From: Candidatus Bathyarchaeota archaeon | Lineage (GTDB): Archaea; Thermoproteota; Bathyarchaeia; Bathyarchaeales; DTEX01 | NCBI GenBank assembly: GCA_003601725.1 | Contig: PIYJ01000081.1 | Coordinates: 1-5,250 of the forward strand | Reading direction: 5' to 3' | Length of the DNA: 5,250 bases | In this document: positions 1 through 4,696 of the stretch, in pieces | Layout: every line of letters starts with the position of its first letter | Position numbering within the stretch: position 1 is the first letter of the stretch | The notes under the pieces: model-generated | What the model was told of the DNA's origin: nothing | The model's input: only the letters and a program-made list of their open reading frames with translations | Database searches by the model: none | Translations under genes and position numbers: made by a program

Positions 1-1
1 C

Positions 2-2602
2 GATGTACTTGTCAGCGTCAACCTCCCCGTCTGAGGCGAGCTCAACAGGTTTAACATAAGGCTCCTTCGTCACCTTCACGAATCTGATCAGATCCCCCGC
101 TTTTATCTCGACTCCCTTCTTTTCTAATTGCCGTGCAGCCTTCACGTGTTGAGGGGTCGTCTTTGTATATGCGCTGGGAGGCTTGCCTAACACAACTTCG
201 AATGCTAACTCGTTCAGGTCGTCCCACTCGCGTCGCTTAAGCTTATTATAGCATTCCTGAATTATCTTCTTGATGTCGTCCTTCGCCGCTTCGAAATCCG
301 CTGGGCTTTCAACTTTGGCAAGTCGGTTCTCTAGTTCGTCAAAGTATCTCTTGATGAGCCGTGGAATGTGGCTCTTTTTACCGGTTAATCCCTTAACGTC
401 TACGCTTCCATCCTCCAAGACTCCGAGATAATTCTTCTTTCTGGAGCTCAGCACGGCGTAACGGTACATCTTGTCAACATCGAGCTCCATGCCTAACACC
501 TTTTCAGACCATTCAGACAAGGCTCTGATCTGTTCATGGGAGGGATTCTTAAGAAAGAGACTATCGGTATCCCCGTATAGGACTTGGATTCCAAGATCCT
601 TTGCCTTCTCAATAGTCCGAGTTATCACATTTCTTCCGATAGCTGCGGTCGTCTCAGCAACTGGGGGGCAGTACAGATCGAAGGTCTCAGCTCCAAAGAC
701 TCCATAAGAAGCGTTGAGAATAACCTTCAAGGCTCGTTGTGTGACATTATACCAGTTCCTCCGAGCTTGAGGAAGCGATTTATCCTTTGCTCTGGGCTTG
801 TACCAGTAGACTCTTAGGTCTCTAAGTGAACCTATCAAGGCGCTTTCGAGGGCTCTATATTTCGTGCATATCCAATGCTGCGTTCCGGGAACCTTGTTTT
901 TCTTGCATTCTTCATGTGGGCATCTGACTGATTGGTAGCCTAAATTGTGAACTTTTATTATTGAAGGATACAGGCTTTGGAAGTCCATCACGGCGACGTT
1001 GAAGTGGACTCCTGGGACGGGTTGAACTACTATTGCTCCTTTGTACTTCTTTCCTTTAATTATCGCCGTGGTCGTCGTCTTTCCTTTCGCCGCGATTATA
1101 TCCTCTTGATTTGGGATTAGCATGTTCCTCTTTCGATGCTCATACTGCATGAAGCTTCTAATCCACCGTGAGACTCCCTGTCGGCTTACATCCTCCATCG
1201 GCATCTTACTTATGCGAGTCAAGACCAGAAGGAGCTTCATAACCAGGTCATCATCATAAGATGTAAGGCCAAGCGTTATCTCCGCATCGTTCAAACAGTA
1301 CTTAGCCAGCTCAGAATATGTGAGCTCCGAGATCGGTTTCGAAATTTCCAGCTTGGGTTTCCCCAGAATCGCCGTTGCCACCTCATCCAGAGTCACATTC
1401 CGATACTTCTGCGAAAAGGCATAGATCTGTATGGATCTGTTGAAGAAGAACTTGTACAGATCAATGTGGATAGCATTCTTAAGCAGATAGACTCTTCGCC
1501 CCGGTTCAATGGGGATCTCTTCTCTTCGGAACCCTATCTTTTGCGCCCTGTGAAAGATGTATCGAAGGTCAAAATCATCCCCATTGAATGTTATGACGAA
1601 CGGATACTCATCGATCGCTTTAAAGAGCGCTACGAGCAGATCCCTCTCCGAGTCAAAGAATTCAACCTCAACATCCGGGGGAAGATTTACCTCTTCGCTT
1701 TCCCCTTTTATCTCTTCTCTTCTAAGGAGGAGAACTCGTCTTTTGCCTTCCGAGTCAGCGAGAGAGACGCATATGATGCGGTAGGGGGTCTCCTCAGCGT
1801 TTGGAACTCGGGTTGCAATGGGGGAGTAGACTTCAATGTCAAGTGCGACGCGTCTCATATCGGGAGCTGGATACTCAAGAAGTCTTATCCAAGACTCCAA
1901 GTAGGGGAGGAGATCCTCCGGTTCGTCCTTAAAGGCTGATTGAAGTATTCGCTTTATGTTCTCTTCAGCCTCTTCATCAACGGCCGGGATGAGCTCGCCG
2001 TTTTTAACCTCATAGAGCATGCCGGGAAGCAGTTCCCTGTCATATATGTAACATTGATAATACTTGATCGCTGCCTCCCATACTTTAGGCTCCTTTTCTG
2101 AGCCGAAGATCTTAGGGTATTCCTCGGGGATTATGTCCCTTATGCATCCTCTCGCCCGCCCTCCGATTGAAAGCGGATCCTTCGCAACGATCTTTGTCAC
2201 CTTGATCTTCTTGTCGTAAAGCGCATCGTATTTTTCTACGACTTCTGCGTGATCAAAGCCGGGATGATTAATGACCCTCGGAATCTTCTCTATCTCTTCT
2301 GGGGTGACATTCGTCAAACAGTATGGTTTATGACCGGTGTTATCGTACCATCTGTATATCCGCTTCGAAACAGGTTCATAGAGCTTTATACAAGCTAAAT
2401 TCGCATCACCATCATAGGTTGCTGAAATAAAATATGACGGCGGAAGATTTCGGGGAACCTGATCTTCCCCGGGATTTTCCTCAATTTCGGTCTTTTCAGC
2501 TCTAGGGGATTGTTGATCAGGGCTGAAAGCCTCCTTGGATTTAGGCTCATTATTGTGATCGTTATCCTTCGGGAAGTAATCGTCTAGACGTGAAAGAGTC
2601 AT
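2..2602 (-). CDS. polB1: Archaeal family B DNA polymerase, PolB1 type (C-terminus beyond left edge)
   Basis: Replicative DNA-dependent DNA polymerase with 3'-5' proofreading. I translated the minus strand from the ATG at 2602 and found 867 uninterrupted codons to the edge. In order: a polar, probably disordered N-terminal tail (residues 1-55); an archaeal PolB N-terminal domain with the DNTGHKPY motif (87-94); the exonuclease domain with Exo I LDIEVYSP (D255, E257), Exo II TFNGDDFD (about 338-345) and Exo III YCLND (435-439); then the palm and fingers with motif A MDFQSLYPS (D540), motif B LKVILNASYGVFG (around 625-637), motif C YGDTDS (D678, D680) and KKNYLGV (722-728). The whole protein lines up with the Sulfolobus Dpo1 layout as I remember it. 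The last visible residues, VDADKYI, match a point about 40 residues before that protein's end. No intein and no frameshift. The start is supported by GAGG at 2607-2610. All catalytic acids are present, so it should be active. Confidence 0.97.
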   Translation of the reverse strand, partial: MTLSRLDDYFPKDNDHNNEPKSKEAFSPDQQSPRAEKTEIEENPGEDQVPRNLPPSYFISATYDGDANLACIKLYEPVSKRIYRWYDNTGHKPYCLTNVTPEEIEKIPRVINHPGFDHAEVVEKYDALYDKKIKVTKIVAKDPLSIGGRARGCIRDIIPEEYPKIFGSEKEPKVWEAAIKYYQCYIYDRELLPGMLYEVKNGELIPAVDEEAEENIKRILQSAFKDEPEDLLPYLESWIRLLEYPAPDMRRVALDIEVYSPIATRVPNAEETPYRIICVSLADSEGKRRVLLLRREEIKGESEEVNLPPDVEVEFFDSERDLLVALFKAIDEYPFVITFNGDDFDLRYIFHRAQKIGFRREEIPIEPGRRVYLLKNAIHIDLYKFFFNRSIQIYAFSQKYRNVTLDEVATAILGKPKLEISKPISELTYSELAKYCLNDAEITLGLTSYDDDLVMKLLLVLTRISKMPMEDVSRQGVSRWIRSFMQYEHRKRNMLIPNQEDIIAAKGKTTTTAIIKGKKYKGAIVVQPVPGVHFNVAVMDFQSLYPSIIKVHNLGYQSVRCPHEECKKNKVPGTQHWICTKYRALESALIGSLRDLRVYWYKPRAKDKSLPQARRNWYNVTQRALKVILNASYGVFGAETFDLYCPPVAETTAAIGRNVITRTIEKAKDLGIQVLYGDTDSLFLKNPSHEQIRALSEWSEKVLGMELDVDKMYRYAVLSSRKKNYLGVLEDGSVDVKGLTGKKSHIPRLIKRYFDELENRLAKVESPADFEAAKDDIKKIIQECYNKLKRREWDDLNELAFEVVLGKPPSAYTKTTPQHVKAARQLEKKGVEIKAGDLIRFVKVTKEPYVKPVELASDGEVDADKYI

Positions 2603-2606
2603 ATCG

Positions 2607-2610
2607 CCTC
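2607..2610 (-). promoter_or_regulatory. Ribosome binding site of the polymerase gene
   Basis: On the minus strand the message reads GAGGCGATATG, a Shine-Dalgarno-like GAGG a few bases before the ATG at 2602. It resembles the archaeal consensus GAGGTGAT. It supports this ATG over internal starts, and it implies a leadered transcript. Confidence 0.65.
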
Positions 2611-2638
2611 AAATCCCAGTTATAGATAAAGTTTGAAG

Positions 2639-2649
2639 GGGATTTAAGG
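2639..2649. promoter_or_regulatory. Possible shared TATA element between divergent polB1 and DedA genes
   Basis: The 90-bp divergent intergenic region contains GGGATTTAAGG. ATTTAA on plus reads TTAAAT on minus, so a TATA-like core could serve both directions. About 27 bases downstream would place polymerase transcription start near 2616, just ahead of its ribosome binding site, and DedA start near 2672. The alternative for the polymerase is TTTATCTATA (minus, 2621-2630), which lies rather close to the start codon. The assignment is an inference from spacing alone. Confidence 0.3.
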
Positions 2650-2692
2650 CTTCTTGAGTGAAGCAAATCTGCGGTTTAGATACTCTTTTTAG

Positions 2693-3388
2693 ATGCTTCG
2701 ATTAAATGAATTGTGTTTAAGATTAAAGGAAGGCTTAGAAAATCAGTTGAGCTTCAAAACTCAGCCGAATGAAGAATTGGCTCAGCAATTAAGCCGATGG
2801 CTTGAGAGCCTAGCGTTACAGTACGGCTATTTAGGAATCTTTACTCTCAGCTTTATAGGCGCAGCTTCCATAATCTTCCCCATCCCCTACACTCTCGTGA
2901 TCTTTTATCTCGGCTCCCTGAGGGTCTTTAATCCTCTTTTAATTGCGCTTTCAGGCGGAGCTGGATCTGCTCTCGGAGAGTTTTTCGGTTATTTTCTGGG
3001 ATATTACGGCAGGGCGGCTTTAAGCAGAGAGAGACAGAGAAAAATAGATTACGTTATGAAGGTCTTCGCTCGTTACGGGGCGCTTGCGATATTCGTTTTC
3101 GCCTTGACCCCCCTCCCGGATGATCTTCTATTCATACCTTTAGGCATCATGCGTTACAGCTTTGTAAAGGCGTTCATTCCAAGCCTTGCGGGAAAGATCC
3201 TGATGTGCCTGATTTTAGCCTACGGCGGACACCTATCTATTGGGATAATCAAAAGTTTCGTTGGTGAAGAAGGCGGTTACGTAAGCATAATAGTCTCCAT
3301 TCTGCTCTTGATGATTATCCTGATCTTGATGCTTAAAATAGACTGGGAGAAACTTCTATCGCTGGAGGAGAAAAAACGGGAAGAATGA
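2693..3388 (+). CDS. DedA / VTT-domain (SNARE-associated Golgi type) membrane protein
   Basis: A 231-residue integral membrane protein. Residues 1-43 are an amphipathic cytoplasmic leader. Hydrophobic stretches follow at about 44-65, 66-90, 93-105 (re-entrant-like), 126-150, 158-180 and 196-214, then a charged tail rich in K and E. The family pattern is visible twice: GSALGEFFGYFLG (91-103, with E96), and ARYGALAIFVF followed by TPLPDDLLFIPLG (126-151), the paired helix-breaking segments with conserved Pro, Asp and Gly of the VTT fold. Characterised DedA-family members move or scramble lipids, including polyprenyl-phosphate carriers recycled in cell envelope synthesis. A role with dolichyl-phosphate or archaeal phospholipids is an inference. 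The gene stands alone, divergent from the polymerase. No Shine-Dalgarno precedes the ATG (CTTTTTAG), which suggests weak or leaderless initiation, but no alternative start fits better. The family assignment is firm; the substrate is unknown. Confidence 0.85.
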   Translation: MLRLNELCLRLKEGLENQLSFKTQPNEELAQQLSRWLESLALQYGYLGIFTLSFIGAASIIFPIPYTLVIFYLGSLRVFNPLLIALSGGAGSALGEFFGYFLGYYGRAALSRERQRKIDYVMKVFARYGALAIFVFALTPLPDDLLFIPLGIMRYSFVKAFIPSLAGKILMCLILAYGGHLSIGIIKSFVGEEGGYVSIIVSILLLMIILILMLKIDWEKLLSLEEKKREE

Positions 3389-3471
3389 CTTCCCAACAAG
3401 CCGTAACCTACTCCGCGTCAAATCTAATTTAAAATAACAGCCAACTTAAGAGATGAAAGTTTAACCTTGCT

Positions 3472-3487
3472 AAAAAGTATATATTTC
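3472..3487 (+). promoter_or_regulatory. TATA box of the tRNA-Arg gene
   Basis: AAAAAGTATATATTTC is an archaeal box A centred near 3479, about 28 bases before the first tRNA nucleotide at 3507. That is the normal distance for transcription to begin at or just ahead of the mature 5' end. The flanking spacer is strongly A+T-rich and there is no gene in it. Confidence 0.65.
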
Positions 3488-3518
3488 GGAATAAAAAAAT
3501 AATGATGGGCCCGTGGCG

Positions 3519-3557
3519 TAGACTACCAAGTCCCACGGGGACATGTAACGGTAGGCG
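3519..3557 (+). other. Non-canonical 39-nt intron in the D-arm of tRNA-Arg
   Basis: GGCG occurs at 3515-3518 and again at 3554-3557. Removing one copy plus the intervening bases restores the acceptor-to-D-stem join TGGCGCAGCC. Because of this repeat the cut could fall anywhere from 8/9 to 12/13; the coordinates given assume 12/13. Inside are a GTCCC-ACG-GGGAC hairpin (3530-3542) and a second helix CTACC/GGTAG (3523-3527 with 3550-3554). CCGT (3511-3514) can pair with ACGG (3548-3551), a possible 4-bp central helix of a relaxed bulge-helix-bulge. A strict 4-bp helix with two 3-nt bulges is not seen, so the exact splice sites are uncertain. Confidence 0.75.
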
Positions 3558-3584
3558 CAGCCTGGATAGCGCGTCGGCCCTCTA

Positions 3585-3605
3585 ATAATTCAAACACGAG
3601 AGGAA
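3585..3605 (+). other. Canonical-position (37/38) 21-nt intron of tRNA-Arg
   Basis: The anticodon loop region between stem halves is 28 nt instead of 7, which leaves 21 nt of intron. Exon bases CCTC (3579-3582), extendable with T3583, pair with GAGG (3600-3603) at the intron's 3' end. A 3-nt AAA bulge (3604-3606) follows directly before the anticodon stem, as expected at the 3' splice site of a bulge-helix-bulge. The inner helix is weak (TC/GA only), so this is a relaxed motif. Confidence 0.75.
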
Positions 3606-3678
3606 AGCCGGAGATCCTGGGTTCAAATCCCAGCGGGCCCGCCACCTTTTGGGTTCGAGTCCTTTAAATATGAGAGGG

Positions 3679-3692
3679 TTTTATTATTTTTT
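3679..3692 (+). terminator. U-rich transcription terminator after tRNA-Arg
   Basis: TTTTATTATTTTTT, 35 nt past the CCA end, is a typical archaeal oligo-U termination tract. A shorter T4 run (3647-3650) just after CCA could act as a first weaker stop. Confidence 0.5.
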
Positions 3693-3704
3693 GGGTGTTT
3701 AGGG

Positions 3705-3797
3705 GTGGCTGGGCGGGCGAAGTACGCCTCCCTATTGGAGGATGTTGATGATTTGAAGTTGGGGATTCAAAGGAATAAATCCCAAGAAGGGAATTGA
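3705..3797 (+). pseudogene. 30-codon open frame, possible integrase N-terminal remnant next to the tRNA
   Basis: A GTG at 3705 sits within AGGGGTGG and opens a 30-residue frame ending at TGA 3795-3797. It contains AKYASLLEDVDDLKLG, with codon choice (AAG, GAG, GCG, CTA) unlike the AT-rich surroundings. The pattern Y-x-x-LLED-x-D loosely recalls the start of the SAM-like N-terminal domain of archaeal tyrosine integrases, which insert at tRNA genes. The position 60 nt downstream of a tRNA fits that. The match is short and made from memory. The frame ends abruptly and nothing integrase-like continues in other frames. It could instead be an independent small protein, or chance reading of a structured RNA, since TTTAAATAT at 3663-3671 could act as its TATA box. 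Confidence 0.25.
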
Positions 3798-3850
3798 AAG
3801 CGAACATTAGTCACGGAGACATGGATCATCATGCTTAAATGATTCAAAGG
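3764..3850 (+). repeat. Direct 10-bp repeat GATTCAAAGG, two copies
   Basis: GATTCAAAGG occurs at 3764-3773 and 3841-3850, 77 bp apart, and brackets the CRISPR-like segment. The first copy also forms a hairpin with TTTGAA upstream (3752-3757 with TTCAAA 3766-3771). The copies diverge immediately outside the 10-mer, so this is not an array unit. A target-site duplication or chance are both possible. Confidence 0.35.
3773..3800 (+). repeat. Solitary CRISPR-repeat-like 28-mer
   Basis: The segment GAATAAATCCC (3773-3783) followed by AAGAA and GGGAATTGAAAG (3789-3800) has the look of an archaeal type I/III CRISPR repeat: length 28, a short TCCC/GGGA stem with a 5-nt loop, and the 3' handle ATTGAAAG. 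No second copy occurs within the window and no cas gene is present, so this is not an array. It may be a relic or coincidence. The same bases can also pair upstream, TTGGGGATT (3759-3767) with AATCCCAA (3778-3785). Confidence 0.25.
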
Positions 3851-3947
3851 TGTCTTTAAATCTCTGCTTGAAGAGATGGCGAAGCGCCTCGAGGACCTTG
3901 AGCGGATCGTCCACATGCTCTTCGGCGATAAAGCCGAATCGTATCAT
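3807..3947 (-). CDS. Overlapping 46-residue open frame, likely continuation of the small protein at 4041
   Basis: ATG at 3947 lies inside the preceding small gene in a different frame and opens 46 codons ending at TAA 3807-3809. The product begins MIRFGFIAEEHVDDPLKVLE and continues into a basic amphipathic helix (EALRHLFKQRFKDTF). It looks more like natural protein than the competing C-terminus of the upstream frame. The two parts would join by a single-base shift near 3945, giving about 79 residues. A 6-bp inverted repeat, TTCGGC/GCCGAA (3921-3926 with 3933-3938), sits just inside this frame. The antisense strand here also has an open 31-codon frame (3876-3971), so strand assignment is uncertain. 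No family recognised. Confidence 0.3.
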   Translation of the reverse strand: MIRFGFIAEEHVDDPLKVLEALRHLFKQRFKDTFESFKHDDPCLRD

Positions 3948-4041
3948 AAAGAACCTCTTTCAAAGTCCTGATCTCTTTTAGCAGCCTTCCGAGGTCACTG
4001 CACCTAACCACAACAAACTCGTCGCTATCCAAACTTAACAC
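3856..4041 (-). CDS. Small uncharacterised protein, C-terminal part probably frameshifted
   Basis: A GTG-started 61-residue frame, family not recognised. The first 37 residues look like real protein: a short strand EFVVVR (8-13) and then a helix SDLGRLLKEIRTLKEVLYD (15-33) with good amphipathic spacing. After about residue 37 the sequence becomes arginine-, glycine- and serine-rich (YRRRACGRSAQGPRG) and looks like out-of-frame reading. An overlapping frame starting at ATG 3947 carries a more protein-like sequence, so a frameshift or a two-gene overlap is likely. A TATA-like TTTTAAATT (minus, 4063-4071) lies about 26 bases before the GTG, which would give an almost leaderless message. Small crenarchaeal strand-helix proteins of this size are often antitoxins, but nothing here proves that. 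Confidence 0.4.
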   Translation of the reverse strand: MLSLDSDEFVVVRCSDLGRLLKEIRTLKEVLYDTIRLYRRRACGRSAQGPRGASPSLQAEI

Positions 4042-4062
4042 CTAAAAATGTGAAAATCTGAG

Positions 4063-4071
4063 AATTTAAAA
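4063..4071 (-). promoter_or_regulatory. TATA box for the small gene starting at 4041
   Basis: The minus strand reads TTTTAAATT, centred about 26 bases upstream of GTG 4041. This spacing would put the transcription start at or next to the start codon, as in leaderless archaeal messages. It supports the reality of the 5' half of that gene. Confidence 0.45.
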
Positions 4072-4146
4072 GGCAGGTTATAGAGCAGCACGTATGAGTC
4101 CTTCATATGTCACCTTTTTGGTGATTTAATTGGTGCGATTCCAAAC

Positions 4147-4186
4147 AATATGGAAAGAGCGTATAAATTTCGTTCTTTTCCATATT
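4147..4186. repeat. Imperfect inverted repeat, 15-bp stem with 9-nt loop
   Basis: AATATGGAAA (4147-4156) pairs perfectly with TTTCCATATT (4177-4186). GAGCG (4157-4161) then pairs with CGTTC (4171-4175) including one G-T pair, with a single unpaired T4176. The loop is TATAAATTT (4162-4170), itself a good TATA sequence. It could be a structured RNA, an operator over a promoter, or the end of a small mobile element. I see no second copy in the window. Confidence 0.65.
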
Positions 4187-4351
4187 ATGTGGTGTAAAGG
4201 TTACGAAGTTAAAGAGTGAAGAAAAGTTTAGAGGGCATCATAAAAGCCAGAGCCTCATAATAAAGTTAGCTTACGAGATCAAGCAGTAACCTTATAGCGC
4301 TATTGTGCTCGGTTAAATACACCTTTAATACTATTCCCTGCGCGACATACA

Positions 4352-4696
4352 TCAACTTTTATCTTCTATTATTTCAAAGCTTCCGTCCTTTACGATTATT
4401 AGTTTGCCTTCATAATCCTTAACTTTAGCTAGTAACGATTCGATTCCCCTGATCAGTTTTTCAGCTTTTGGAGGGTGAATATTGAGGACGATTATGCCGT
4501 GAAATTGTTTTGGAGGATACATTATAGTATTAGCGAAGTCGCGGTCTCTAGTTAACAGGACGTATCTTTTTCTGATGGTCAGCGATGCTAGCTCTCTATT
4601 TTTCATGCCTCTCGGCGGATACTCTGCCATGTAACCTTTAGATTCTAAAAAGTTTTTGACTTGTTTCGGAATGTTTTCGTCAAGCAGGAACTTCAG
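4352..4696 (-). CDS. DUF5615 PIN-like toxin, CTG start
   Basis: Predicted ribonuclease-type toxin of a DUF433/DUF5615 toxin-antitoxin pair. Read from a CTG at 4696 it has 114 residues and begins MKFLLDENIP, exactly the conserved start of DUF5615 proteins with the first acidic catalytic residue D6 and E7. It continues with NRELASLTIRKRYVLLTRDRDF (33-54), carrying the conserved TxDxDF motif (T49, D51, D53) of the PIN-like fold, then a strand GIIVLNI, a helix, and a C-terminal strand pair. The first ATG (4630) would give 92 residues and lose the D6 motif, so it is unlikely to be the functional start. In the 5' direction the frame is closed by a TAA 27 nt upstream of the CTG. No ATG, GTG or TTG lies between. 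It overlaps the antitoxin stop by 17 nt, so initiation is probably translationally coupled. The start could instead be a mutated ATG, with reduced expression. Confidence 0.85.
   Translation of the reverse strand: MKFLLDENIPKQVKNFLESKGYMAEYPPRGMKNRELASLTIRKRYVLLTRDRDFANTIMYPPKQFHGIIVLNIHPPKAEKLIRGIESLLAKVKDYEGKLIIVKDGSFEIIEDKS

Larger units (their letters stand above)
3507..3644 (+). tRNA. tRNA-Arg(UCU) with two introns and encoded CCA
   Basis: After removing two insertions the transcript folds as a complete cloverleaf. The acceptor stem is GGGCCCG (3507-3513) against CGGGCCC (3634-3640). The D-arm has GCGC pairing with GCGC (3569-3572) around the loop AGCCTGGATA. The anticodon stem is TCGGC (3574-3578) with GCCGG (3607-3611). 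The variable loop is AGATC. The T-arm is CTGGG / TTCAAAT / CCCAG (3617-3633). G73 is followed by CCA at 3642-3644. With the canonical 37/38 intron removed, the loop is CCTCTAA and the anticodon is UCU. D-loop A20 together with C35 are arginine identity elements, which supports the assignment. Insertion 1 is 39 nt in the D-arm; insertion 2 is 21 nt in the anticodon loop. One oddity is C at position 33, where U is almost universal. Confidence 0.88.
4042..4351. other. Gene-free interval between small gene and toxin
   Basis: No convincing coding sequence on either strand. It contains a small hairpin TCACC-TTTTT-GGTGA (4110-4124), the large imperfect hairpin at 4147-4186, and a perfect 10-bp palindrome ATAGCGCTAT (4294-4303). 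A plus frame open from 4167 to 4289 has no ATG, GTG or TTG start. No clear U-tract terminator follows the toxin stop on the minus strand. Confidence 0.6.

Noticed and set aside
471..817. Two overlapping plus-strand frames of 78 and 77 codons, and another at 1557-1784
   Set aside because: All are antisense shadows of the polymerase gene, with serine- and arginine-rich low-quality products.
1466..1939. 157-codon plus-strand open frame
   Set aside because: It lies wholly antisense to the exonuclease domain of the polymerase, whose motifs are intact across it. The product has no recognisable features.
1..2602. Intein or frameshift inside the polymerase
   Set aside because: Translation is continuous for 867 codons and motifs A, B and C follow each other at normal spacing with no inserted domain.
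3651..3662. GGGTTCGAGTCC, resembling a second tRNA T-arm just after the tRNA
   Set aside because: The flanking stem does not pair and no acceptor or anticodon arm accompanies it. It could be a partial tRNA relic but is too short to call.
3744..3751. TTGATGA as a C box of a C/D guide RNA
   Set aside because: The purine before TGATGA is missing and no CTGA D box follows at a suitable distance.
3876..3971. 31-codon plus-strand frame starting MAKRLEDLERIVHMLFG
   Set aside because: It looks coiled-coil-like and GC-rich at third positions, but it is exactly antisense and in register with the 46-residue minus frame. It has no clear ribosome binding site or TATA box, so I could not choose it over the minus-strand reading.
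4167..4289. 40-codon open plus-strand stretch ending at TAA
   Set aside because: No ATG, GTG or TTG start, overlaps the hairpin, and sits in AT-rich spacer sequence.
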